A DNA stretch of 64,000 nt from Zygnema cylindricum. Lineage: Eukaryota > Streptophyta > Zygnematophyceae > Zygnematales > Zygnemataceae. Location of the stretch: positions 124,001 through 188,000 of the forward strand of contig JBBHKE010001841.1 in assembly GCA_037447655.1 (NCBI GenBank). Direction: 5' to 3'. This document shows, in pieces, positions 1-9,899 of the stretch; positions within the stretch are counted from its first letter, which is position 1, and each line of letters opens with the position of its first letter. Both the position numbers and the translations under genes were made by a program. A model generated the notes under the pieces. That model was not told where the DNA came from and made no database searches. It saw only the letters and a program-made list of their open reading frames with translations.

Positions 1-1167
1 GGACAAAGTGCTCTCTCGTCTATAAGCAATGTGAATATGGCGCAATCATTCATCTACACCGTTAATTGCTGATCAGTAGCGTAGATTAAGCTGGTCAAGC
101 TTCATGAAATAGCCTACGTGGGAACTCCTGGTCCACTATTTTTGGATAATAAATAGAGTTTAGCCATTTTCATTTCTGCATCGGTTGATTCTGCAGTCTT
201 AAATGTTGAACAATGTCATCAAGACTATTTAAGTTCAGCGTGTATACAGAGCTTGGTCCCGTACAGTCTCACCGAAACATCGTAGCACCAGACTACCAGA
301 GTCGTCACGGCTACACGTCTCCCACAACAGGGCACCGTCAAACGCTACCAAGCCCTAAGAAATAATTAATTTCAGAACTGTTATAGTGTTAGCAACTCTA
401 TTTCCAGTTTGGATGACGTGGAGTGTTCTGGACCGCCAATCAATCAGTTGCCAAGAAAAAAACAATTAGTATTACCAATGTTCTGTTCAGACTTCAGAGG
501 GCAAGAAAAACCAGGACCGAATCTGTGTTATTTAACATGATGGACGGCGCTGTCAAAGTGGCGTGACGTGTCGATGGTGGCAGTTTAATACAAAATGGAC
601 GTGAATTGCCACTTTGTTCATCAAGCATGTTGATTCGCACGTGTGAACCCATCCCTGTTGACAGGTATTGTAACTTTGTAAGACATAACTTTTTCCTCTA
701 TCCTCTTTTGCAAAGAAGCATCGTTTGGAAATTGTTAACTGGAAGGAATTTTTTACACATGAACGATTGTATTAAAAGAGTTTCTTTTGAACATTTTTTT
801 TTGGAAAGAAATATATGAGAAGTAAGAGCTCACTTTTTATTCTTTTTTTCAGTTTCAAGTCTGTTATCATAAGCATGTTCGTTTTCTGAATGTGCGTTCC
901 TCTCCTTAAATCTCTGGAAGGAAATTGACATCTTGTTTTAGAATCATCAGCATTTTTCTTTAAACTACTTCTCTTTGATAAGGATTAAAATCTTTATATC
1001 CACTGTGATCTCAAGATTTGGACATATCATAAATGATTCTTAAGCTCTTTTCGCCTAGGCAACCTAATATTTGTTTCTAAGATCCCTGTTTTTTTTGTAA
1101 CTGTTGCGGCTTTGTTTCTCACTTTATTTTGACAAATTTATTTTGTACTTCTTAGAGCTTTCCAATC
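1..1167. other. 5' flank, no gene recognised
   Basis: No coding region with convincing codon use or homology is visible. The end of the stretch has a pyrimidine-rich tract and a TAG at 1153-1155 that would serve as a 3' splice site just before the small ORF at 1168, so part of this stretch may be a 5' UTR and its intron. Confidence 0.3.
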
Positions 1168-1317
1168 ATGAACTCTCACATTGCTTTTGCTGCTGGAGCT
1201 TTGGCTATGTACGGATTTGTACGGGCCATTGAACACCATCGTGGATTTCTTTGCATTGGTGCAGCTGTAGTTCTTCTTTTCAGTGTCGATACATGGCTAA
1301 CTAAACAAGATAAATGA
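1168..1317 (+). CDS. Small hypothetical membrane protein (49 aa), possibly a last exon
   Basis: An ATG-initiated frame of 49 codons ends at TGA 1315-1317. Two hydrophobic stretches (about residues 4-19 and 28-43) flank a basic/His segment (EHHR near 22-25), and the C-terminus is polar (TKQDK), which suggests a two-helix hairpin in a membrane. A TAG lies in frame 12 nt before the ATG and coincides with a plausible 3' splice site, so the protein either starts here after a spliced 5' UTR or is the last exon of something longer. I do not recognise the family. It lies on the same strand as the HRLI gene and its codon use is balanced rather than low-complexity, which is why I keep it. It could still be a chance ORF. 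Confidence 0.4.
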   Translation: MNSHIAFAAGALAMYGFVRAIEHHRGFLCIGAAVVLLFSVDTWLTKQDK

Positions 1318-2756
1318 AGAGGCTAATAAAAGTCTAATGAAATGCTCTAATGGCTATAGTTAGGTTCCTAATTGGTTTAACATTCTGAAGGGTTAGAGTT
1401 CAGACTTGTAGGCTTAACTTTATGGTGAAATAAAGACGCCAGATATTGCTGATGAGAAGATCAATAATGTGAGTTTGTACGAGTTTATAAACATTTCCAG
1501 CGAAAATTGGGATAGTTTGGAACAAATTAGTAATAGTTGGAGATTAGTTAGCCGGAAGTTTTTAGCATTCACTTTTCCCCGTTTGTCCTCACTGTAATTT
1601 TGAATAAACTAGATGTTCTTTTTTTTATCTTCTGTTACATGTGTTTGCTATTTGTTTCTCACTAACATTTTTCTTTATCAAGTCTGCTGTAATGATTTTC
1701 TTTTACATGCACGCAATTTGCTGTTCTGGCAGTTGGTTTATAGTTAATGTGTGTGGAAAAGATAAAATTATATTTAAATAGTACATTGGTTACCGCGCAT
1801 TTACATTGTTTTTGTATACGAGAATATTTGGAAGGAAACCGGTGGAAATTAAATCGATGGTGCAAGCTATTTCAATAGAGATTATTTTAACATGATTTTC
1901 TTGTTATTTGATATGTGTTGACACAATTATGTAAAGTATATGAATGTTTAAGTCTGATTTGATTACGTACCATACATATTGACCTTATATTCAAGAGCTT
2001 GTTCTGTCTTCAAAATGGGGGTGTTAATTCTGGTTATTTCATATTAGTTGACTATTTTGTGTGAGAATTTCAAATGTTTGTAATATTGTTTACTTATGGA
2101 TCGTGTGTTTTTTCTTACTACAAAAGTAGAATGTTTATGGGCATCATCCTACGGTTTGTGTTGTGCTTTTGTATGACCTGACCTTGACTAGCCTGAAATT
2201 CTTTAGGCACAACGTTTACCTCTTGTAAATTGTAAACTTAATTTAAAAGCAGCAGATGGAAGCATCCAACAAAGTGGACTAGGAGAAGAGAGAGGAATAG
2301 AGGTGAGAAGAGGGTAAGGGATGAAAAGGAGCAAGAGAGGAATATTTGTAATTAGTTTTGCCTGTCTTGTTCTGCTCCTTGGTAGCCCTTGCTTTCACTT
2401 AATAATATAATTATAAGAATAATAGTAGTAAAAGTTTCAGTTTCTGGCGAAGTTTATCATTTGTGAAACTTTGCCCTTGTGGTTGTATTTTACAGGTCAA
2501 GTACTTTTCCACCTCTCAGATCATCCTGAGACCTGTGTTCTTTTGAACTAAGAGTTTTGCCCACAATTTTTTTGCATGTTACCAAGTGAGTGCCCTTTTT
2601 CTGTAAAAATTGTAGTCAGTGGTTTTCTTTTGTGATGACGATATCATAAGATAAGTGGGCGGTAAAGAGCTTTTTGTTTTTTTTCATTGTTTTACCGAGT
2701 CTATCAACTAATTATACATGGATTCTGTCATCTTCTGTTCATGCAAGGAAGTTAGG
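1318..2756. other. Intergenic / possible promoter and 5' UTR intron of the HRLI gene
   Basis: AT-rich sequence without a supported coding region. A purine-rich run (about 2283-2345) is the only compositional feature. Because the HRLI start codon sits one base after a 3' splice site, a non-coding first exon of that gene should lie in this stretch, but I cannot place it. Confidence 0.3.
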
Positions 2757-3052
2757 CCATTTCTATTAGAGTTAATCACTCTACTTTGAGTGAGTATCCA
2801 AAGTCATAAATAGTGTTAACAACACTATTAGTTGAATGGCCCATAATGAGCCATGTTGCAAAACATAATCTAGTTTAGTTAATGCTAAATCTCTTAGGCT
2901 ATTAATTCACGAACTCTTAACTACATTAAACCATGTAATGAGATGCCGTTCATTTTGGGCCACTTAACTAAATAGTGTTAGTATTGCTAATTTATGATTT
3001 TGGGTCGAAACACGCACTTGAATTGGTGTGATCAATTCTAATAGCAATGGTC
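2757..3052. repeat. Fold-back / MITE-like element with ~95-bp imperfect terminal inverted repeats
   Basis: The left arm (about 2757-2855) and the reverse complement of the right arm (about 2945-3052) match through the motifs CTATTAGA, CATAAAT, AACACTAT, AGTTGAATGGCCCA versus AGTTAAGTGGCCCA, and AATGA. The centre is about 90 bp and non-coding. A related partial copy lies in intron 3 of the HRLI gene. It sits immediately upstream of the first HRLI coding exon, inside the probable 5' UTR intron. Family and target duplication are unresolved. Confidence 0.55.
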
Positions 3053-3159
3053 ATTATATTTTGGTTATGAATATTATTATCTGCCGACTCTAAATTTTGG
3101 AACATAGTTCATCAGAAGTCTGGCCTTGATTTTTCTCACATTTGACTTTTCTCTACAGG

Positions 3160-6100
3160 ATGGGCTTCTTTGGTTTTGTCGGTCGAGTATTCTTCTCTGC
3201 AATTTTCATTCTCTCTGCCTGGCAGAAGTAAGAACATGCCATTTCTATTTTTGTGTGATGTTGTTTAAACTTCAGTTTTCAGAATTGGTTTTTCAGCCTT
3301 GGAAAGTTTGTTGATAGTTGTATTTTACGGTGGTGCAATCTTTCATATGATAGCAAAAGGAAGATGTCAAAAAAAAAAAGGCGTTGTCAAGGAAACATAA
3401 CTCATGAAGGACACGAGTCAGGAAGATCAGGAAGAGACAAGGTCATAATAATAGATGATCCAGAACAAATATAGAGGAGAAGAAGTACAGGAAGAGGTGG
3501 TAGAGTGAAAAGGCAGGACATAAGGATTCTGAGAACTTTGTGAGTGGCGAATTTAAGACGAAAACGATCAGTGATAAGCGATAGTGAAGAAAAGAAGACG
3601 AGGATGATGACGATGATGATCCTGTTCTTGTGCTCCCAGTATTTTCCTTAAAATATGTTCGTGAAGAGGAATGTAGAAACAATCACCAACTATTCAATAC
3701 GTCATTTTTTGTTATCTCGAATTCCACCTATGATTCCTTTGAAAGTGTTGATGTGGCTGTTTTTCTGCCTTGTATTTTTAAATTCCCTATATTTTGAAGT
3801 TCCCTGTATTTACAACCTCCCTGTATTTTTAACTTCCTTGTATTCTTAACTTGTATCCTGAATTCTATCTTTCAAATAGGATGAACGACTTAGGCACGGA
3901 TGGAGGGGAGATTTTGAAAACTTTAGAACCAAAAGTAGATTTGTTTCGGACTCATGTCACCAATTTTTTGAAAGTCGACCTTCCAGTTTTTGAGGTGAGC
4001 ATGAAATGGTGTGATGCATTTTGTCCTTTTTCTTCATTTTAGGCAAAGCATGCCAAAGGAATATGTTTAAATTTAACCATCTATGATGGCAACATGTATT
4101 CTACTATGTTAAAATTCAAAATCTGTTTTTCCGATGTTATGTTTATAACCGGCAACAATTGAGGATGAATGATGGTTGTTGATTGAGCCTTATCTTGTGC
4201 ATCATTAGCAATCAATTGTCATTTTTCATCATCATCCTCGTGTAGATTTTTGCATCAGTTTTTCACAATTTTTTCATCGTAACAATCATCAACACAAACT
4301 GTTAGTTCCAGTTACTTCTTTTACTAATTTTTTACTTTTAATAATTGATTTAGTTGACTGCATAACCCACCCACTTTTCACCATGGGTAGGAAAACAAGA
4401 ATGTCAAGAAAAAGAAAAAGCAGGAATCTGTTGATGTTCTCTTTAATGCCATGCTCTTTTTGGCTAAAAGAGAGGCGTTAAAGGGGAGGGAGGGTCATTT
4501 TGTGATTTTAAGTTTATGCTCTATTTTTGGGCTTTATGGAACAGGTGAAATATCTTCTTGTTGCTTCCATTGTTCTTGAAGGCTTTGGAGGAATTCTATT
4601 CACGTTAGGAAGTCACCTTGGAGCTACTCTTTTGGTAGGTACACTTTTAATCGCTAATTGCCTTAATGACACTAATTTGGTCTCAGTCTTTGCTGCCCTC
4701 TGACCACAAAATAGCGTTAATAATACGACTTTTGTTTTCCTTAATGCCAATGTTTTTAAACGGTTCAAAACCGTCCACGTCATTTGGAGTCGAATTACAG
4801 TTAACAACGTTATTAACGATTCAGTGTATACTGAACTTCTTTGTTCCTCTCCTTTTTTACTTTCCAATACATTTGTGAAACTTCAAGGAGAAATGAAGAA
4901 ACTAAATGATGTACAGTTTTTCCTGATTAAGGCCTGGAAACCGGGTAAAAAGTAAGAGATCTTTGGCAAGTCTGGGCTGAAGATCTATTTTTAGGAAAGT
5001 TGACAAGATACTGTTTTTTTCATTATTGAGAGACATTTTTCAAGTTGAAAAGGAAGACAGTCCAGTGCTTGGTGAAACGTGTTGTCTAGTTTCTTGGCCT
5101 TTATTTTTGACATTTACACATTTTTCAAGCATGAAATAAGTAAATCTGAATAGCATGTTATGATTTGAATGTTTTATGGATTGGAGGGAATTTTTATTTT
5201 TTTGCTTTCTATACTTCAACGTGAGCTTGAAATAGTCCCTGGGTACATTTAGTCTTAAAAACAGTATTTAGTTAAGTGACCCATAATAAGCCACGTGGAA
5301 AAACATATTTTAGTGTACTTAAGTGTAATAAAGTGTTAACGCTAATAATTCACTAATTCTAATAGGGATGGGCTGTGATTACTGCGCATTTTCATTTTGC
5401 ATTAATTTCATTTTTAATATTTTGTATTTGTTTCCAGATGCTTTTCTTGGCCACTGTGACACCCATAATGCACGATTTCTACAATTATGACCCAAACTCG
5501 CCACGATTTGAGCAGGAGTTCATCCAATTTCTGAAGGTTTGCTCACCAAGCCTCTTTCAAAAAGTTTTTGTTTCTCTGAAGGTTTGTCAGCGTCTTTCAA
5601 TTGGTTTTCTGTTTTCTGGCGGTCTGTGACAGTTTTTGATTTTCTGGAGGTTCGTTAACTAGGTGTCTTAATTAGTTTTATTTTTTTTGGTTTGTTCACT
5701 AAGCCTCTTTCAGTTAGTTTTCTTTCAGTTGGTTTTCGATTTTCTGAGAGTTTGTTAACCAAGCCTCTTTCTAATTTCACTGTGTATTGCTATTAGTGGT
5801 AATGTTTTTTTTTTCACTTTTTTGAAACATTTTTTAATCGTATTATTAACGGTAAGATTCTTACCTTCCAATTTGCAGTCTTCAATTGAAAATTGAACAT
5901 ATGTGCACAAAGAAAAGAGCCGATTTAAGTGGCGAAAAAAGACATGAAGTCTTATAGCAATAAACAGTGTAGTTTTTGATTTCCAAAGAAACCAGATATT
6001 TTCCACTGTGGGCTCTCATCTTACACATCCGATCCAATTCTTTTTTTTTTCTTTTCAGGATACTGTCTGTTTTTCCATTTTCTCTGCCCTATTTTCACTT

Positions 6101-6676
6101 TGCTGTCACACCCTCTTTTTCCCTTACTAACCGCTCTCTGCTTGTCTCGCTCTCTCTCTCCTCCTCTTGCTCTCCATTTTTCCTACCTTCAACAAATCCT
6201 GTCTCTACTCCCTTACTCTCTCACTTTTAATGCTGTTTCCACCCCCTTTAAACTGTCGGTATTGTCTACCCTTTTGTCTTTTATTGATCTCTTTGTGTCC
6301 TTTCTCTCCCTCTCCTGTTTCCAACTCCGCTTCCTCTCTCCCTCAATTTTCTCTCCTTCAATCCTGTCAGTACAGACCCACTGGAAGCCTTTTAATGTAA
6401 TGTCCTTAATCAGGGAACACACAAGCTGAGTTTTGAAACCGTCTTTTCCCTTTTTTTTATTTTTTTGTTTGACAAAAAATCAGAGATTCTGGAATTGTCG
6501 TTTTCCTTTTCTTTTTTTGAACTTTCGAGCTGAGTTTTTGCAATCGTTTTTTTTTTTCTGTTTTCCAGAACCTTTCCATGTTCGGAGCTCTTCTGTTTTA
6601 TTCGGGAATGAAAAGTTCAACAGCAAAATTGGCGGCTCGAAAACGGAAAGGAATCATCAAGTCCAAGTCCCTTTGA
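3160..6676 (+). CDS. HR-like lesion-inducing (HRLI, DoxX-like) membrane protein; exons 3160-3227, 3880-3994, 4545-4634, 5438-5536, 6569-6676
   Basis: Five coding exons join in frame to a 159-residue protein, about the usual family length. All introns are GT-AG: GTAAG, GTGAGC, GTAGGT and GTTTGC donors, with CAG or TAG acceptors. Family marks are the N-terminal hydrophobic segment ending in SAWQK (18-23), the acidic DGGEILKTLEPK stretch, the helix pair near 63-102, and DFYNYD (104-109). A last hydrophobic segment (about 126-137) and a basic C-terminus (KLAARKRKG) follow. Plant members are multi-pass membrane proteins named for causing hypersensitive-like lesions when overexpressed; the biochemical role is unknown. 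The ATG follows a 3' splice site by one base, so the 5' UTR is spliced. Introns carry a MITE fragment (intron 3) and a minisatellite (start of intron 4). Exons are intact, so the gene is probably functional. Confidence 0.9.
5233..5372. repeat. Partial MITE-like copy in HRLI intron 3
   Basis: The stretch repeats in direct orientation much of the inner and right part of the fold-back element at 2757-3052: AGTTAAGTGACCCATAAT, AGCCACGTGG, AAAACATA, TTAGTG, and an end ATTCACTAATTCTAATAG. The left terminal arm is missing or diverged. It occupies the middle of intron 3. Confidence 0.45.
5531..5775 (+). repeat. Degenerate ~45-60-bp minisatellite starting at the exon 4 splice donor
   Basis: Four to five imperfect copies share GGTTTGTTAACCAAGCCTC, TTTCAGTTGGTTTTC and GATTTTCTG. 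The first copy begins at the exon 4 end (CTGAAG then GTTTGC), and the second copy repeats CTGAAGGTTTG at about 5577. The array therefore duplicates the 5' splice site itself. Confidence 0.55.
5889..5971. repeat. Dispersed repeat, copy 1 (HRLI intron 4)
   Basis: Shares GTGCACAAAGAAAAGA, then AAAAA, ACAT and TATAGC blocks, and ends near CAGTGTAG in the same order as 9645-9727. This suggests two copies of an unclassified short dispersed repeat, one in HRLI intron 4 and one downstream of the direct-repeat RT unit. Confidence 0.4.
6100..6400. other. Pyrimidine-rich tract in HRLI intron 4
   Basis: About 300 bp of CT-rich, T-rich sequence within the last intron. It opens long Ser/Leu/Pro-rich frames in several phases, none with a family match. 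I regard it as non-coding intron sequence. Confidence 0.6.
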
Positions 6677-6687
6677 CTATTGACTAT

Positions 6688-6900
6688 TCGATGAGTTAAA
6701 CCGATGAGCGAAACCGATGAGCTAAACCGATAGTTTAAACCAATGAGTTAAACCGATGGGTTAAACCGATAGGTTAAACCGATGAGTTAAACCGATAAGT
6801 TAAACTGATAGGTTAAACCATCAAGTTAAATTAATCGGTTAAACTGATAGGTTAAACCAATGAGCTCAACCGATGAGTTAAACCAATGGGTTAAACCCAC
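6688..6900 (+). repeat. 13-bp minisatellite downstream of the HRLI stop
   Basis: About 16 imperfect tandem copies of GTTAAACCGATGA begin a dozen bases after the HRLI stop codon (6674-6676), so they probably lie in the 3' UTR or at the polyadenylation region. Variants at the last two positions (GG, AG, GA, AA) and occasional C-to-T changes are visible. Confidence 0.8.
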
Positions 6901-7999
6901 GGTGTTTCTCTTTACGACTTATTCATTAAGTTCAGACGAGGTGGATTTCCGAAGTATTCACCAAAATACAAACTAGAACTTACTTTTCGGTATTTTTGGA
7001 GAGGTACGAGGTCATTTTTTCGAGCTTTTAAAGTCACAAAAAGGACTTTTGTTCATAGGTTACCATTCAAATTTGCCTCATTTGGGAGGCAATCTTTTTA
7101 ATTAGTGGTGCTAACCACTTTTAGAGTTTTTTTTTTTTGTTGTTTTTGTTTACAAGAGTTAATCAATTTCTATAGATAGTTTTTTATGTCTTGGACTTTT
7201 TACTATCAATTGGCAAATATTGGAAAAACCAAGGAATTGAAGAACTTCAACACTAAAAGAAACAACAAGAAAAAAGAAAAAAGAAATAAAACATTGTGGT
7301 AGAGTACGATTCATTTGGTTGCATGCCCAACGTTTTACAAATGGTTACTAAAGTTTAATGGGGAATTCAAAAATGTCTCCATTCCAATGTCTCCAATTCA
7401 ATGTTTCTTTCTTTTCTCAATGATGTCATTTTATCAATTTGGAGAAGGAAAACTGAGAAAGAGTGGCAGTAAGTTTAACTATAAAGTTTTAAATGCTCTT
7501 ACAAGATGGTATTAAAATGTGGTGACTAGGCTGTGGGTCACTTACAATATGTAGTTGACCCAATGCCTAAAACGCCTGTCTTAGGGTTTTTTAGGCCTTT
7601 TTAGGGTTTTTTTGGGGTTTTTAGGGTGCAATGGCTGTAATCTTAGCTGTGTTATAGTCGGAAGTCTAATTAGGAGGTCATCCTGTACATTCTGTACATT
7701 CAGTGCATTACATATATTACGTACATTACGTACATTTTAAGTTGGGAGTCTAATCAGAAGGACAATCAAACTTTTGAAGCACTCCCATACTGTTTGAAAG
7801 AGATATCGGAGCTGAAGAAATTATGAAAAATTTAAACATTTTCGTACATTCCGTACATTTTAAGTCAACTTCTAGCCGGACTGAAGAGAAGCGTCCGTGG
7901 ATTACAATTCGTACGATGCTCCACTTCGCCAAATTGCAAAGATACTATTGGAGGACTTTATTCAGCGGTTTGGCGACATTTGGAATTAGTTCATTTGGA
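6901..7999. other. Non-coding, with short telomere-like and GTACATT repeats
   Basis: No supported gene. At about 7575-7628 there are four to five TTTAGGG/TTTTAGGG-like units resembling degenerate plant telomere repeat. At about 7684-7738 and again at 7845-7867 there are runs of GTACATT units, the latter pair sharing GTACATTTTAAGT. Confidence 0.45.
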
Positions 8000-8359
8000 T
8001 GCATTGCCAGAAAAACAAAATTGGCGGTTGCTCTTGACCGCATAAGCTTACTGAAACACACGTGCAGTGATTGAAAAGAATATGTATGGCCTGATATTTT
8101 TGATTTTAAAAAAAAATTGCATACATCAAAAACGAAAATTGCAACATAGTTCCCATTCCTACTTGATAATGCAAATCGAATGAATTTATCGTCTGAAAAA
8201 AAAATTCAGAAGAACAATGGAAGCTTTCAATGCCATTTTTACAAAGCTCAATTAAGACATTGGGCGCAATATTTACAAAAGTTCTGGTCTAAATGAACCA
8301 GAATTGTCGAAAATGGACGAAACGGAGTATAAAACGTAACTACACCCTGTATCGCTTTT
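8000..8359 (+). repeat. Long direct repeat, left copy (flanks RT fragment)
   Basis: About 360 bp repeated at 9144-9525 in the same orientation. Both copies start TGCATTGCCA, share AATTGGCGGTTGC or its close variant, GATAATGCAAATCGAA and GAGTATAAAACG, and end near TGTATCGCTTTT. Similarity is about 90 percent by eye. The ends lack a clean TG...CA pair and I see no target-site duplication outside them, so they are not obvious LTRs. Confidence 0.75.
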
Positions 8360-8360
8360 T

Positions 8361-9143
8361 ATTGTGAGGGCCTTTTATTCTCTGAGCAGTAGCCTCTCTT
8401 TCTCCACGGATGATGGTTTGGTCCCACTTTCCTCCACGACTGGCACCCGTCAGGGGGATCCTCTTGGGGGCCCTTTGTTTGCCCTAGCCCATTACCGTGC
8501 CCTCCGAGCTTCAGCAGCTGCTTACCCTTCTTGCCTCTTCCCTTCTGTTGCGGATGACACACACATTATTGGTCCTTCGGACCAAGTTATACCGGCCTAT
8601 AACTATTTCAAGGCTCGCTTGGCTGAACTCAATCTTTCGGTCCAGCCATCAAAGTGTGTTGTTTGGTCCCCACGTCCTATTCCTCTTTCTTTCACTCCCC
8701 CTTCTGGTTTTCTGACTCCTCTTCCTACCGAAGGCATTCGGGTGTTGGGTTGCCCGCTTGGTTCCGATCCCTACGTCACAAAATTCCTCGATTCCGCTCT
8801 TCAGACAGATTTGTCCCACGTGGATGACCTTCCTCACCTCTCTGATCCCCAGGTGGCCTTTGCTCTTCTGACGAGATGTTTCCCGGCCCGGCCCTCCTAC
8901 CTTACTCGCACTTCCCCTCCCACCCCATCCTTTGTGTCCTCACTTTGCGCATTCGATGATCGTCTTATGGATGTCCTCCACACTTTGTTGGGCCGTGGAG
9001 CTTTTGATCGCGAGTCCGGGCCCGCGGCACGCATCCAAGCCTCTCTTCCAGTCTCGGCCGGCGGTTTGGGTTTACTCTCGACGGCGCGTGTTGCTCCAGC
9101 CGCCTATTTGGGAAGTTGGTGCCTTGTTGCTTCCACTATTGTC
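8361..9143 (+). pseudogene. Non-LTR-type reverse transcriptase fragment between direct repeats
   Basis: A continuous frame without start codon context covers part of an RT palm and thumb. GTRQGDPLGGPLFALAH is the QGDPL motif. SVADDTHIIGP is the catalytic box, with VADD in place of the usual F/Y-ADD. PSKCVVWS follows. The C-terminal part (LPVSAGGLGLLS, APAAYLGSW) matches the post-RT region of host-scattered LINE-like RT genes. N-terminal endonuclease and the end of the protein are missing on both sides, exactly at the direct repeats. The segment is clearly GC-richer than its surroundings, which suggests recent arrival or another source. It is a fragment, unlikely to encode an active enzyme. 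Confidence 0.75.
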
Positions 9144-9525
9144 TGCATTGCCAAAAAAAGCAATATTGGCGGTTGCCCTTGACTGCATAAGCTAACTGAA
9201 ACACATGTGCAGTGATCGAAAAGAATTTGTATGCCTGATGTTTTTGATTTTCAAAAAAAATTGCATACATCAAAAACGAAAATTGCATACATCAAAAACG
9301 AAAATTGCAACATAGTTGCCATTCCTACTTGATAATGCAAATCGAACGAATTTATCGTCTGAAAAACAAATTCAGAACAACAATGGAAGCTTTCAATGTC
9401 ATTTTTACAAAGCTCAATTAAGACATTGGGCGCAATATTTACACAAGTTTTGGTCTAAATGAACCAGAATTGTCGAAAATGGACGAAACGGAGTATAAAA
9501 CGCAACTACACCTTGTATCGCTTTT
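9144..9525 (+). repeat. Long direct repeat, right copy
   Basis: Second copy of the 8000-8359 repeat. It is about 22 bp longer because GCATACATCAAAAACGAAAA is tandemly duplicated near 9265-9310. The RT frame at 8361-9143 runs into its first bases. Confidence 0.75.
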
Positions 9526-9644
9526 AGTGTTAACTTTTTTTTCGCCATTTAAAACAATTTTTCTCTTTACACGCGGGTCCTTTATGATTGGAAACCACCA
9601 ATCGGAAGGTGAAAACCTTGGATTTCAATCGGGACCGTCCGGTT

Positions 9645-9727
9645 GAAAATACGTCTAGTGTGCACAAAGAAAAGATGTTATAACTGACCACAAAAACATT
9701 AACACTATAAGCGATTCACTGTGTAGC
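9645..9727. repeat. Dispersed repeat, copy 2
   Basis: Counterpart of 5889-5971: GTGCACAAAGAAAAGA, CACAAAAACATTAACA, TATAAGC and CTGTGTAG occur in the same order and spacing. Confidence 0.4.
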
Positions 9728-9899
9728 GTACGTAAGAAGAGCAATCCGTACAGGGCCCGTGATGTGTCAGAGAATCGACGCTCCTCTGAAGAATCGCAGA
9801 GGTGTCACGTGGACCCGACAAAACGAAGTGACGAAACGGAGTAGAATTTGGTATATCGCCAAAACGTCGGAGATTGGAGCGTAGACTAAAGCGATAAAA

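Noticed and set aside
6100-6429. Overlapping open frames of 69-109 codons
   Set aside because: They lie in a CT-rich part of HRLI intron 4, in several phases and both strands, rich in Ser, Leu and Pro. No start context or domain.
6688-6900. CRISPR-like array
   Set aside because: Units are head-to-tail 13-mers without spacers, in a plant-type genome.
8000-9525. LTR retrotransposon with the direct repeats as LTRs
   Set aside because: No TG...CA ends, no PBS after the left repeat, no purine tract before the right one, no TSD, and the RT is of non-LTR type.
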